Source: Sweltsa coloradensis (lineage: Eukaryota > Arthropoda > Insecta > Plecoptera > Chloroperlidae). From it: DNA of 64,000 bases. The stretch lies in assembly GCA_024449915.1 (NCBI GenBank), contig JAMZAV010000363.1, positions 1 to 64,000 on the forward strand. The letters run 5' to 3'. The position numbers and the translations under genes are program-made. Numbering within the stretch: the first letter of the stretch is position 1; every line of letters starts with the position of its first letter. The notes under the pieces are model-generated. The model was not told the origin of the DNA and made no database searches. It saw only the letters and a program-made list of their open reading frames with translations. This document shows, in pieces, positions 55,030 through 64,000 of the stretch.

Positions 55030-56565
55030 TAATTATATTGATGGCTAAGGCTTGTATATTGCACACCTTTTGGTTATTTGCTCGAAATAACGCAATGTAT
55101 TTCTGTCTCTAACAGCCCAACTCAAACGAAATGTAGAATTTTGAACTAGTCACAAATTGAGCATTAGACTACGTTATTTTGTAGACCACAAGGAAAGTGA
55201 CAAGGTAAGAAGATTTCGTTCGTTCATCTTCCACAGTCTAAAAATGTTCAGAATTCCCTTCAATAAAATGTTCAAATAAGTCAATTAATATAATATGCAA
55301 CCTGTCTTCAATCAATGCGTATAATGTCAAGCTGATGTCTCTTAATGAGGGTTATTTGTCTACTCAATTGCTACCATTAATGTTATTAGTGTCTATACTA
55401 AGAGCACTAGCTAAATTCTTTGCCCATAGGACAGGCAGTTGCTTAGCTCAGCAGAAGAAATACCTCAAAATAAAAGTAACGCGAACAATAAAACCATTAC
55501 GTGAAAATGCTTCTGTAGCATTCTTTCCAAAAGCAGCGAAGACCACTTAGCAACCCCACAAAAGGTTTAATTGTACCTCACTAATTAATTATGAATGCTT
55601 ACTTTGTTAATGAGAGACTAAGTGATGATATCTATTAAGAGGCACGAAATTTGACTCCGGCTTCTGGCGCCGATGAAAATTTACGGAATATATAATCACC
55701 TATTAATAAGAATCCTACTAATTAAGGATCATAACAGAATTTAAATCAACATAGTTTTGTTAATTAGTCCATTAAGTAACAACATAAAAAGAGACGAATA
55801 TGTTTTGAATTACGAATAGAATTAGAATAGAATTAGTTACGTGTTATTGTTAAGGAAAGATCAACGCTAATCAGGAATTAAAATTTGTATTGTAAAATAT
55901 GTTTTTAATTCTCTGATTACAGTGTCTGAGTAGAAATTTGTGTTTGTCTAGTAAAATGTGCCATTGTTTTATGTAAAATGGAAGTCATTGTTTTATTTCT
56001 TTTAAATTTTGTCTTAATGAACCTGAAACTTGTTATTATAATGTTGAAACCTTTTAGAGTAGGTGAGGTGCAGTATAATAAGTAGTAGGACTATTCACAA
56101 CTCAAGAAATTAAAAGACTGCAAGGTACAAAATTTCAATAACTAATCAGCCATCCTTATTGGATTTAAAAAACAACCACTGCCATCTAAGACAGACTAAT
56201 GGATGTAAATTAAAGGAGAAGCATCCATGAAATAATAAGTTGTTGTTGTTGTAATTGCCTAAAAAAACATTAAAAATCCAAGAAACACATAGAAACGTAT
56301 CCATTATAGGTTAGGTTACAAAGTAAATCAACCGCATCTTACAATCCGGAACATTTCCTAAACATGGTCAATAAAGTAAAACTAAGTAGATCATCGATCA
56401 ACTCATTACATTTCATTTGACATCTTCCCTCGATTAATTTGAAAGGTATATCTAAATGAAAAGATTTGCTAATTAAAAATTTAAATGAATGATAATAGCA
56501 AATAGTATATATATATGAATATATGGTGTTTAAGCATAAGCCCGCTTTAAGGACATAGTTATTGA
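55030..56565. other. AT-rich sequence, nothing recognised
   Basis: The open frame at 55335-55550 shows no domain or splice context. No repeat family match was noticed. Confidence 0.4.
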
Positions 56566-56570
56566 TTCAT

Positions 56571-56665
56571 AGCAGTTGTCGAAAAAGTTTGCCCCGACTG
56601 GGGTTCGAACCCAGAACCTCCGGCTTAACGTGCCATAGCTCTACCAATTAAGCTACCGGGACCAC
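56571..56665 (-). mobile_element. tRNA-derived SINE (family S1) with a near-complete cloverleaf, or tRNA pseudogene
   Basis: On the minus strand 56662-56591 folds well. The acceptor stem GTCCCGG pairs with TCGGGGC through two G:U pairs, the D stem is GCTT/GAGC, and the T stem CTGGG/CCCAG encloses TTCGAAC. The anticodon arm ATGGC-ACGTTAA-GCCGG has an A:G mismatch and lacks U33 (C instead), so a working tRNA is unlikely. It continues into AACTTTTTCGACAA, as the copy at 4029-4133 does. Confidence 0.6.
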
Positions 56666-56794
56666 AGAACATACCTTTAGGAAACTGCTATTTGTTGTGA
56701 CTGTTGATTTACATGACATAAATCCAACAGAAGACGGCAATGTAGCTGTCAAATCTGAAAGATTGCATGGATAAATTCAATCACATATCAATAA

Positions 56795-56799
<5 letters not shown>

Positions 56800-56825
<26 letters not shown>
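56800..56825 (+). repeat. AT dinucleotide microsatellite
   Basis: About 13 AT units, after an ATAAATAAAT run. Confidence 0.9.
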
Positions 56826-56829
<4 letters not shown>

Positions 56830-57176
56830 GGTTACTTTTTTTTTAGAAAAGGGGGCAGTCACAGTGCAAAGGTGCACAACTGCACATTCGTCGCACCCCA
56901 ATACAAGTTGAAAACCGTTACAAAACCGTAATGAAGCGGAAGGTAGCCGCAGTTTATGTTCGGCCATATTTATTACAAATCGAGAGATATATTTTTATTT
57001 GTTTGTGCACTTAATACAAGTTTAAGAACAACAAAAAGACTAAAATGTTACATTTTAAAGTGTATGTATTTCGAAAAACCTCTAAAAATGGAATAAAATT
57101 GGAGTAAACGATTGTCTAGGCGAAGAAACTCAGAAAATTAATGATGATTTGAATAAAATGTGGTTATGTAATAAGG

Positions 57177-57316
57177 CTTTTCGAAACGATGAGTGGTAAT
57201 ACAATGATGAAGGACGATGATGGACGATTACAAAAAAACATGTCTATGCGCGGGAATCGAACGCACGGTCTCGTAGAGCCATACAATTCGGACCATCGCC
57301 CTAATCGTGACACCGC
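57177..57316 (-). mobile_element. tRNA-derived SINE, family S5
   Basis: On the minus strand: the head with GGCTCTACGAGACC and B box GGTCTCG...CGTTCGATTCCCGCG, then TTTGTAATCGTCCATCATCG TCCTTCATC and ACCACTCATCGTTTCGA, the tail shared with the 5S-derived SINE at 42820. Confidence 0.65.
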
Positions 57317-57573
57317 AAACGGTTGGGATCGAAAAACAAATCGTAGTGTTACGAATTGTTAGTTTCATGGATTTAATATGAAAACGTTGACAGGTCTCCC
57401 CTGTTGAGGTTTCTAAGGTTCCCGGAAGATTGCATCAATATTTCAGTCTCTCAGCAGTTCAATTATACGCAAGCACGTGAGTGTTAAGTGTGTAGACTTC
57501 TGCGAGCTTTAAGTAAATGCATTATTTCTCGATTTATTTTATTCAGAAAATACTCCAACGGATGCAATGGTAA

Positions 57574-58321
57574 TTGGATGAGCGTAGCGAGCGAAGCGAA
57601 GATTCCTTTTCACTACACTGGAGAAAAAAAAATCCGGAATGTTTTGTTTTTTTTCTTCTTTTTTTCTGTATTTTTGTGTTTGTCAGCACGATTCCGGCTT
57701 AACCGATACTCCAATTCCGATGAAATTTTCTGGAGGCCTTCGAAATCTCTGAACTTAGAACTGCCACGTTTTTGAGCGCAATCGGAAAATCGCAATTTTA
57801 CGATTTTTTTCGATTTAAAAAAAATTTCTTCGACTTATAACACCTACATGCTTTATTAGATTTTAATTATTTTTTCACAGAACCTTAATTTCATGAATTA
57901 AGATATTCGTGTGAAATTTGAGCGCAATCGAAAAATTATTTGTCATGAATATCGAAATTTTACGAGTTTTTTTCTTTTTTTAAACAGTTCTTTGACTTAT
58001 AAAACCTACATACTTTATCCTATTGTAATGATTTTTTCACAGAACCTTAATTTTATGAATTAATATAATCTTGTTATATTTGAGCGCAAACGAATAATTA
58101 TTTCTTATGAAAATTGCAATTTTACGATCTTTTTCTTTTTTTAAATTACTATTAATTAAAATTTAAAAATTTAAATTAATTTTTTACTTAATTTTATTTA
58201 ATTAAAAAACAAATTCGACTTGGTAATGATTTTTAAAATCCGCATAGCACATGGCAGCTCAATGCACCAATTACGCTCATCCATCAACGCGCCTGAAAAA
58301 GCGTTTGCGAAGCTTCCTAGT
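57574..58321 (+). mobile_element. Helentron/HINE-like element, family A1, copy 5
   Basis: It starts TTGGATGAGCGTAGCGAGCG, has CACTACACTGGAG, a T-rich tract and TTTTTTCACAGAACC cores, then CGCTCATCCATCAACGCG and the terminus GCGTTTGCGAAGCTTCCTAG|T. The end belongs to the GTTCGCGAAGC variant found on A2 copies, so ends and bodies are not strictly linked. Confidence 0.8.
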
Positions 58322-58329
58322 ATTAAACA

Positions 58330-58530
58330 GCCGCACTTTTCTAGTGCGACGTCCCAATAGAATACGCCATACGCATCCACACTTCACTGTTGGATGTGCT
58401 CATACCCAGGATGCGAATTGACGGGGGAGGATGGGAGGGATTTCCCCCCTCTGGTAATTTCATCCCTGGCTCTGTTTTACTGAAAGGTATCCCCACCGGG
58501 GATGGCTAAATCCCCACCTCTGGATATCCA
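58330..58530. promoter_or_regulatory. GC-richer segment with a perfect kappa-B site
   Basis: GGGATTTCCC at 58437-58446 fits the GGGRNWYYCC Rel/NF-kappaB consensus exactly. It sits in a patch with CCGGGGATGGC and ACGGGGGAGGATGGG. No gene was recognised nearby. It could be chance. Confidence 0.2.
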
Positions 58531-58989
58531 TCTCATCTCATATCATATCAAATGACTTTATCTCGTAATGTAATAAATAATGCGTCAATTTACACATATT
58601 CCTTTCAAAATATTCCTCAGATTGCTTCTAAGGCCATCTCGAGGGCAATAATATCCCCAGCACAGCTTACAGCTCACGAAAATACTATACTTGGCCATCC
58701 CCCTCTGCATTTGCACCCTGCTCATACCAAATTCTATTGACAAAGTTTCTAACCATTTGAAAATACCTCAATCGCTCAATCGAGTCAATTTCCTCTTACA
58801 TTCTGTACCAATTTTTCCCTTAAATTTTACTCATGATTATAAATTTTGTGTAGTTGTTAACGACATTAAAACCATGACGTGATAGAGAAAATAAAAGTCT
58901 CATTTCTCAAGGTTCATAAATTAAAATGAAAAAAACTCTTTGTTGGCCAATTTACGGTGAGTTACATAAAACAAAGTAAACAATATTTA

Positions 58990-59355
58990 GAAAATGGGGC
59001 CATCAAATTCCAACTCGCAACCTTCTCGTGGTTTGGCCCGTGATTAGGGGAGTTCCTCTCCCTGAAACTAATGGCGAGCTCTGGGTCGTCGTCGGGAACT
59101 TTCCCCTTCCCTTTGACTACCTCCCCGACGGCGACGACAAATACAACACGGACGGATGATGACACAGACGGAGACGACCACAACGTGGGGGAACCCCTGC
59201 CCTCCCCATACGTTTGTGGCTGGTTCTGACCAGCACAGGCCTGTCCACCCCTTGTCCCCCGCGTCATCCCTTACGTCCCTCCCTTCGTCTCGATTAGCCA
59301 AGTTGCATAAATATGAGACGTTAAGCAATATCCTATCCTATCCTATCCTATCCTT
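58990..59355 (+). mobile_element. SINE-like repeat, family S4, most complete copy with ATCCT tail
   Basis: Same blocks as 2888-3172, continuing to CGATTAGCCAAGTTGCATAA, GAGACGTTAAGCA and a TATCC pentanucleotide repeat tail of about five units (to 59355). The GACGTTAAGC-plus-simple-repeat end is typical of LINE-mobilised SINEs. Open frames on both strands across it are GC-rich repeat sequence. Confidence 0.7.
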
Positions 59356-59583
59356 TAGAAAATGTGCGCTGATGGCGTTGGCGTAAAATACAAGATCAAA
59401 ATTTTCCCGTTTTGGTGCAAAACCATCCAACCCAATACAACAATCGTCTCAGAATAAATCCATGCATTCTGCATTTGGTTTGTTCGAGCTGATCAAAACT
59501 CCCAAGTCCTACTCTAACTCGTATCTTCTCCGTGTGAAGGCGGAGGTTAATACTTCTGAGGTCGGGTCAACACGTCGCTTGTT

Positions 59584-59597
59584 GTCACCATGGTAAC
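59584..59597. promoter_or_regulatory. RFX X-box-like palindrome in a GC-rich patch
   Basis: GTCACCATGGTAAC matches GTNRCC-N2-RGYAAC, the RFX X-box consensus. It lies in a GC-rich patch (about 59520-59670: GAAGGCGGAGG, ACCGCCCAAACAC, CCGCGTGGGCTCGGC) with no repeat match. RFX sites often mark ciliary-gene promoters in animals, but no exon is recognised here. Confidence 0.3.
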
Positions 59598-59676
59598 ACC
59601 GCCCAAACACAGCCGCGTGGGCTCGGCTCTTTCCGCGCACCTTCGGGGATACACGAACACCGACTGTGATTTACGT

Positions 59677-59755
59677 CTATCCTATTCCGTTGAAAAACTG
59701 ATTTACAAAGAAGGACAACTTTACAAATCTAATTACATAAATGCAGACAAAACAA
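59677..59755 (-). mobile_element. SINE/LINE 3' tail fragment
   Basis: GTCTATCCTATTCCGTTGAA, CTGATTTACAAAGAAGGACA and ATAAATGCAGACAAAACAAT closely match 43540-43625 and, inverted, the tail at 8186. Confidence 0.45.
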
Positions 59756-59759
59756 TAAA

Positions 59760-61138
59760 CTTCAATTGAGTAAATATTTGAAATAGTAATATCACAACAA
59801 CAATGTATTAATAACATAAATTTGATACCAAATTCAAAAATTATATTACATAAAATTAATAATAAACCAAATGTATAAAGGGGTGAAAAGAAAAAAAGAA
59901 AACAGAATAATTAAAAGAAAAAATGATTTATTAAACGACGATTCCGCTCAAATTAATGCCAATCATCGATAAACCTAAAAGTGGCCTAAATATTTAGGAA
60001 TGTATTAATTAAGGTTTTCAGTTTTCACCGATTATCGATCGATTAGTTAACCTACTCCACCATATTGAAAGATTCAAGACATATTATATTTTGTGACAGT
60101 TAATACGGGAATAAAATTATAAGCGATTATAAGTATTTTTTTAATCGATCAGTAAGCATCAATTATTTATTGAATGCAATTGAGAATCAGTTTTCGAAAG
60201 TAGCATAACCTATTGACTTTATTTATTTTGTAACGCATGAATGCATTATAGGTTGCTAGAAAAAGTCATAGCCTCATTTACATTTAGTGCCTAGCAACCT
60301 ACTTAACATAATAAAACAATCACAATTAAATTTATAAAAAGACATTTACACAACAATAGAAAACAATAAGTGTGTAAGATGTAATAAGTTGTAATACCAC
60401 AGGACGTTATACAAGTAATTGTAATGAACACCGATGTAAAAATGTAATTAGAAACGCTTTATTTTATGTATAGGCCTATATCTATTTTCTACACCCGTAT
60501 ACTCAAGACACTTTAGGTAAGAATTCCCGAAATGATCAGTATCGTCGTTGTGTGGAATTTTCAATGATGTTATTGTCTAGATAGATTATCATTAAAAAAC
60601 ATGAATGTCAAATTGAAATGATTGACTGAAACGAATAAAATATTAATGACATTATTTATATGCCCAAAACACATTTTAATATCAAAATTGAATCAACTTT
60701 AACATGCATTTCTGAGACAAGTTTTGCACTATTTGCTTTGTGATATAAATATTAATATATTCGCTATAACAAAAAATTGAAGAAGCTACGTTGAGACTAT
60801 AAGCACAAGTAATAGTTACAATGGCAGTGATATTGTGATAGTAATAGTAGCGTTATACTCTTAGATTGAATTGAAAGTGAATTGAATGGAATGTGGAATT
60901 AAATTAAAATAATTAATTAACTAATTAATTTCGAAGAAAACGTAAGGTCAGCGAACAGTCCAAACTGTGTACTTCATTATACGCCCTAATTATACCTATA
61001 TTCAAATAGTAAGACAATTATTTATAATTAGCAAAATTAGCACACTTCCAATTGGTTATCATCAACAGTTACCATAGCATGTTGAACAACCCGGCAAAAC
61101 TAAGTAAATTAACGAATACTACACAACAAGCACGGTTG
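59760..61138. other. AT-rich sequence, nothing recognised
   Basis: Contains a small imperfect hairpin AGGTTGCTAG...CTAGCAACCT at 60250-60300 and one TAGGCCTA at 60471. No gene recognised. Confidence 0.4.
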
Positions 61139-61146
61139 CTATAGAG

Positions 61147-62152
61147 CAGTGGTTCTCAACCGGTGGTCCGTGGACCACTAGTGGTCCGCGAAACTTTTAC
61201 AGGTGGTCCGCGGTGGTAGAGGACAGATTACATTTTATGATGTTAAACATTATAAATTTATTTTATTTATTTCATACATTTGTAACATTCTGTGTTTTTC
61301 ATTTTCTCTTTGCGCGTAACTTGCAAATTACAAACGGAACGTAACATTGAACATTGTCAACTTAGCATAGCTCATAAGTTCTGCTTTGTAATAGGTTTGA
61401 TACACACATAGTATGGCACAGATGAAAAATTAAAACCCTCTTTTTGCCAAACCACACCACGTATACCTCGTACCAGTATTTAATATATTGTGGTTTTATT
61501 TATTAAATAGTATTATTTTGTTTCAAATAAAGAAAACATAAATAATCAATTTATTACAGTTTTATCAAAGAAAATAATGCCTTTGTTTTCCCATGTGTTG
61601 TGAGAAGAGAATCGTCACTAAAGGGAGGTGAAGGGGCACATAGTGATCAGTAATAAAGAGATTATATAATCTGCTGATGAAAAACTAAACAAAGTGCTAA
61701 AAGAAAATTAAATTCTGAATATAATATGTCAAATAATTTTTCATTTCCCATGGGAACAGCAGGCACCAAATCCTCAAAGTATAATGTTTGCAGGTGTAAA
61801 CTTTTTTGCAATGATTCTTACTACGAAATCTGCAAAAATCATTAAGCATTAATTTGTAAAAGATGCATAAAAGATGCCCGAAATAATTTTCTTGTAAGGG
61901 TACGTATATCAAAAAAATAGTTTACAATGGGGGCAAGCCGAGAGAGTTTGAGGTAAAACTGCTTTAAAAAACAATTAGTTTTATAACTACGACAATTAAT
62001 GATAGTTTCTCGATGCCCTACCCTACTTTAACAAGAAAATATGACCCCCCCCCCCCCCCATAACTATAGGGCCTAATTTTGAATGTGGTGGTCCATCCGA
62101 TTTATGAGATTGTGAAGGTGGTCCGTGTGCAACAAAAGGTTGAGAAACACTG
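61147..62152. mobile_element. hAT-superfamily MITE, 1006 bp, with 8-bp target-site duplication
   Basis: The terminal inverted repeats are CAGTGGTTCTCAACC at the left and GGTTGAGAAACACTG at the right (14 of 15 match). Both sides are flanked by the identical 8-bp CTATAGAG (61139-61146 and 62153-62160), the hallmark of hAT insertion. Subterminal GGTGGTCCG repeats occur at both ends (61165-61215, 62080-62130), as expected for transposase-binding motifs. There is no transposase frame. The interior includes a C-run at 62046-62058. Confidence 0.95.
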
Positions 62153-62164
62153 CTATAGAGTACC

Positions 62165-63145
62165 TGACCATAATAGGGTGTAAAGTTATTTTAATGAAGA
62201 GATCGTCGAAGAAAAATACAAAATAAATTTGCGTTCGTTGAGATATTTGGTGGAGGTGCCGGGTTAAGTCACAGCATAAAACTAATTAAAACAACGCGAA
62301 ATAATAGTATTTTAGTTATATCTGACAAAACGTAACACAAAATCGAAAAAGTGCAGTCTAATATCTAACAATATCTACCATAAAAACTTTTTCATATATT
62401 GTAACCAGAAGTGAATTTAATTAAGGATTATATAAAATTAATGTCTTCCGTAATTAAACACACTACTAAAAATTTTAAATAGTTTTTCATGCAGGGTTTA
62501 GTTCTAACGTAACTACATAGGACCTATATTAACCACTTTTTATTATTTACGTTTTGTGAGATATTACTAAAAAAAAGGGGTTATTTCGCGTGGTTTTATT
62601 ATTGGCTGCAGTCTTTCACCTTAAACTTTCTGGGGTCCCCCTTCTCCCCCACGGTCACCCAAAACATTCTGCAACATCCTTGTAGAAAAACAATGTCAAT
62701 TGGAGGTTATATTCTGAAACGTGACACACACAGTCGTAGGGTCAGACCGACGATTGTAAATAAAGGTGAACTTGGAATTTTAATAAAAAAAAATACTAAT
62801 ACGAAAAATAAAAATTTACAACAGGTAAATCGTAGAAAAACTAAATAATTCATATTAAATTTCTAAGACTATTCAGTTCTCTTTATCAAACGATTTCATT
62901 TTAAATTTTTTTTTGTCATCTTTTAGAGAACTAAATAGTTTTTTAAATATTTAATTTTTAATAAATATAAGATTACAGTTGTAAATGACCAATTAATCGA
63001 CCTTTCCAAAATACTAAAAGCAAATAAAATGTTTATTGGAGAGAGAGGGGTACTTTTATTTTTATTCTATAAATCTGTCCATCTCTCTAAAATGCCCTTT
63101 AGAGGAGATGCATTCTCTAAAATATTGTGAAAAAGGTGTCAATAA
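62165..63145. other. AT-rich sequence, nothing recognised apart from one motif copy
   Basis: One copy of TTGGTGGAGGTGCCGGGTT lies at about 62250-62268. No gene or other repeat was recognised. Confidence 0.4.
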
Positions 63146-63149
63146 CTTC

Positions 63150-63405
63150 AAGTAAACCACACGGAATCAATGAGGCGCCCCGTGTCTGTGGGCAGCAAGG
63201 GGTGGGGCGACCACCACTTAACAAATCACAAACAAATTAGCAGCCAGAGTAGCGTCCAGTAAGTGAACATGCAGGTAACTCCGGCCCAAGGTCGTCGCGC
63301 TAAGAGTGAAACGGTGTCTTCTCGGCCCGCGCGGCCGACGGGCAACGCGGACCGCCGCACCTCCAGTGGCGGCATAGGACAATCCACCGGGGGGATTTCT
63401 TTTTC
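63150..63405. promoter_or_regulatory. GC/CpG-rich island, putative regulatory element
   Basis: The most CpG-dense stretch of the window (CGGCCCGCGCGGCCGACGG, CAACGCGGACCGCCGCACC). Recognisable motifs include AAACCACA (Runx-type, about 63156), CCACTTAA (NK2-type, about 63213) and CCAAGGTCG (FTZ-F1/ERR-type, about 63285). No open frame with splice sites and no repeat match. Could be an enhancer or an unrecognised promoter. Confidence 0.3.
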
Positions 63406-63534
63406 TTGCTATCTTTTCGTTTTTCTCTTCGTTTTTTAATTAAATCAGTACATTACTAATTAGAGTGTGCCCACACAGAGACAAGAACACAATGTAGTGG
63501 GAGACTTTATTTTAACAAACATAGTATATTTTAC

Positions 63535-64000
63535 ACTAGGCCGCTTCGCGAACGCTTTTTCCAGTCGCGCTGATGGATGAGCTTTTTAGGTTGACTATTT
63601 CTGTCCAATGATTAATTGATAACTAAATTTTTTAGATCTCATTACTTTTTCAAGTTCCATTGCAAAATTATTTTTGTTAAATTAGGATTTTTTATAAATA
63701 AGTATTAATTTCTATGGTAATACCAATTATTTCGAGGCCCAAAGACTTGCTTTTTGTACGCATTGTAGTTGATTATTTGTCAAGTTTCTATAGTTACTTG
63801 TTAATTATACACCTGAAAAAGGCTTATATTAAAACCTTAATTTCAATGAATTCTGGCTAACTTTTTCTTTCAAAAGGCACCACATCACAATAACATTAAT
63901 GTCCATGTAAAATATTAACTTTGTAGACCCACCCGTTTCGTCAGAATCGGCCCGTAAAAGTATGATTTATGAGAAATAATTCTTCGATTGTACCAAAAAA
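63535..64000 (-). mobile_element. Helentron/HINE-like element, family A2, copy 4, cut by the window end
   Basis: The minus-strand 3' end is CATCCATCAGCGCGACTGG then AGCGTTCGCGAAGCGGCCTAG|T (63535). The body matches A2 landmarks inverted (CGTTTCGTCAGAATCGGCCC near the right edge). The 5' half lies beyond 64000. Confidence 0.75.

Noticed and set aside
60250..60300. Short hairpin AGGTTGCTAG...CTAGCAACCT as a microRNA precursor
   Set aside because: The stem is only about 10 bp with a ~30-nt unpaired loop, unlike a pre-miRNA.

Overview
The window is eukaryotic, AT-rich and mostly non-coding. It looks like arthropod DNA, most likely insect. The evidence is one clearly recognisable spliced gene of the Methuselah-like class B GPCR type, GC-richer exons set in AT-rich introns, and a dense load of small non-autonomous DNA transposons and SINEs. 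No rRNA gene, CRISPR array, operon or bacterial-type gene was seen. Nearly all longer open frames are repeat sequence or chance.

Layout. 0.9-4.7 kb: the last four exons of a Methuselah-like receptor (+), covering TM3 to TM7 and the stop codon. Its second intron holds two SINEs and a Helentron-like element that stops about 20 bp from the splice acceptor. Its 3' UTR holds a SINE. 5-19 kb: repeats (Helentron-like elements, a TTAA-flanked MITE, SINEs, two inverted repeats, one tandem duplication) and a possible TATA promoter near 7.6 kb. 19.2-19.4 kb: a cluster of six GATA motifs. 20-27 kb: duplications, foldback elements and a 629-bp near-perfect hairpin. 28-34 kb: more of the same repeat families. 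37.2-37.9 kb: a likely TATA-less promoter (TISU/YY1-like, CCAAT, CRE) followed by a candidate non-coding first exon with a strong splice donor. 42.8-43.2 kb: a 5S-rRNA-derived SINE. 45.0-46.0 kb: a degenerate ~1-kb inverted repeat with an outward-facing TATA/CRE promoter module at its right edge and a decayed mirror copy at its left. 46.4-50.2 kb: two phase-compatible candidate exons of an unrecognised minus-strand gene. 51-64 kb: repeats again, including a 1006-bp hAT MITE with a perfect 8-bp target-site duplication.

How the parts relate. The most coherent non-genic signal is a set of short element families (called A1, A2, B, C and E here). At least four of them end in the same small stem-loop plus CTRR, almost always followed by T. 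Families A and B also share subterminal inverted repeats and a T-rich microsatellite. This is the architecture of Helitron/Helentron-derived HINE (DINE-1-like) elements. SINEs with tRNA heads and one with a 5S rRNA head share the same 3' tail, which points to a common LINE partner. The single confident protein product is the GPCR; the other exons and promoters are predictions to be tested with RNA evidence.
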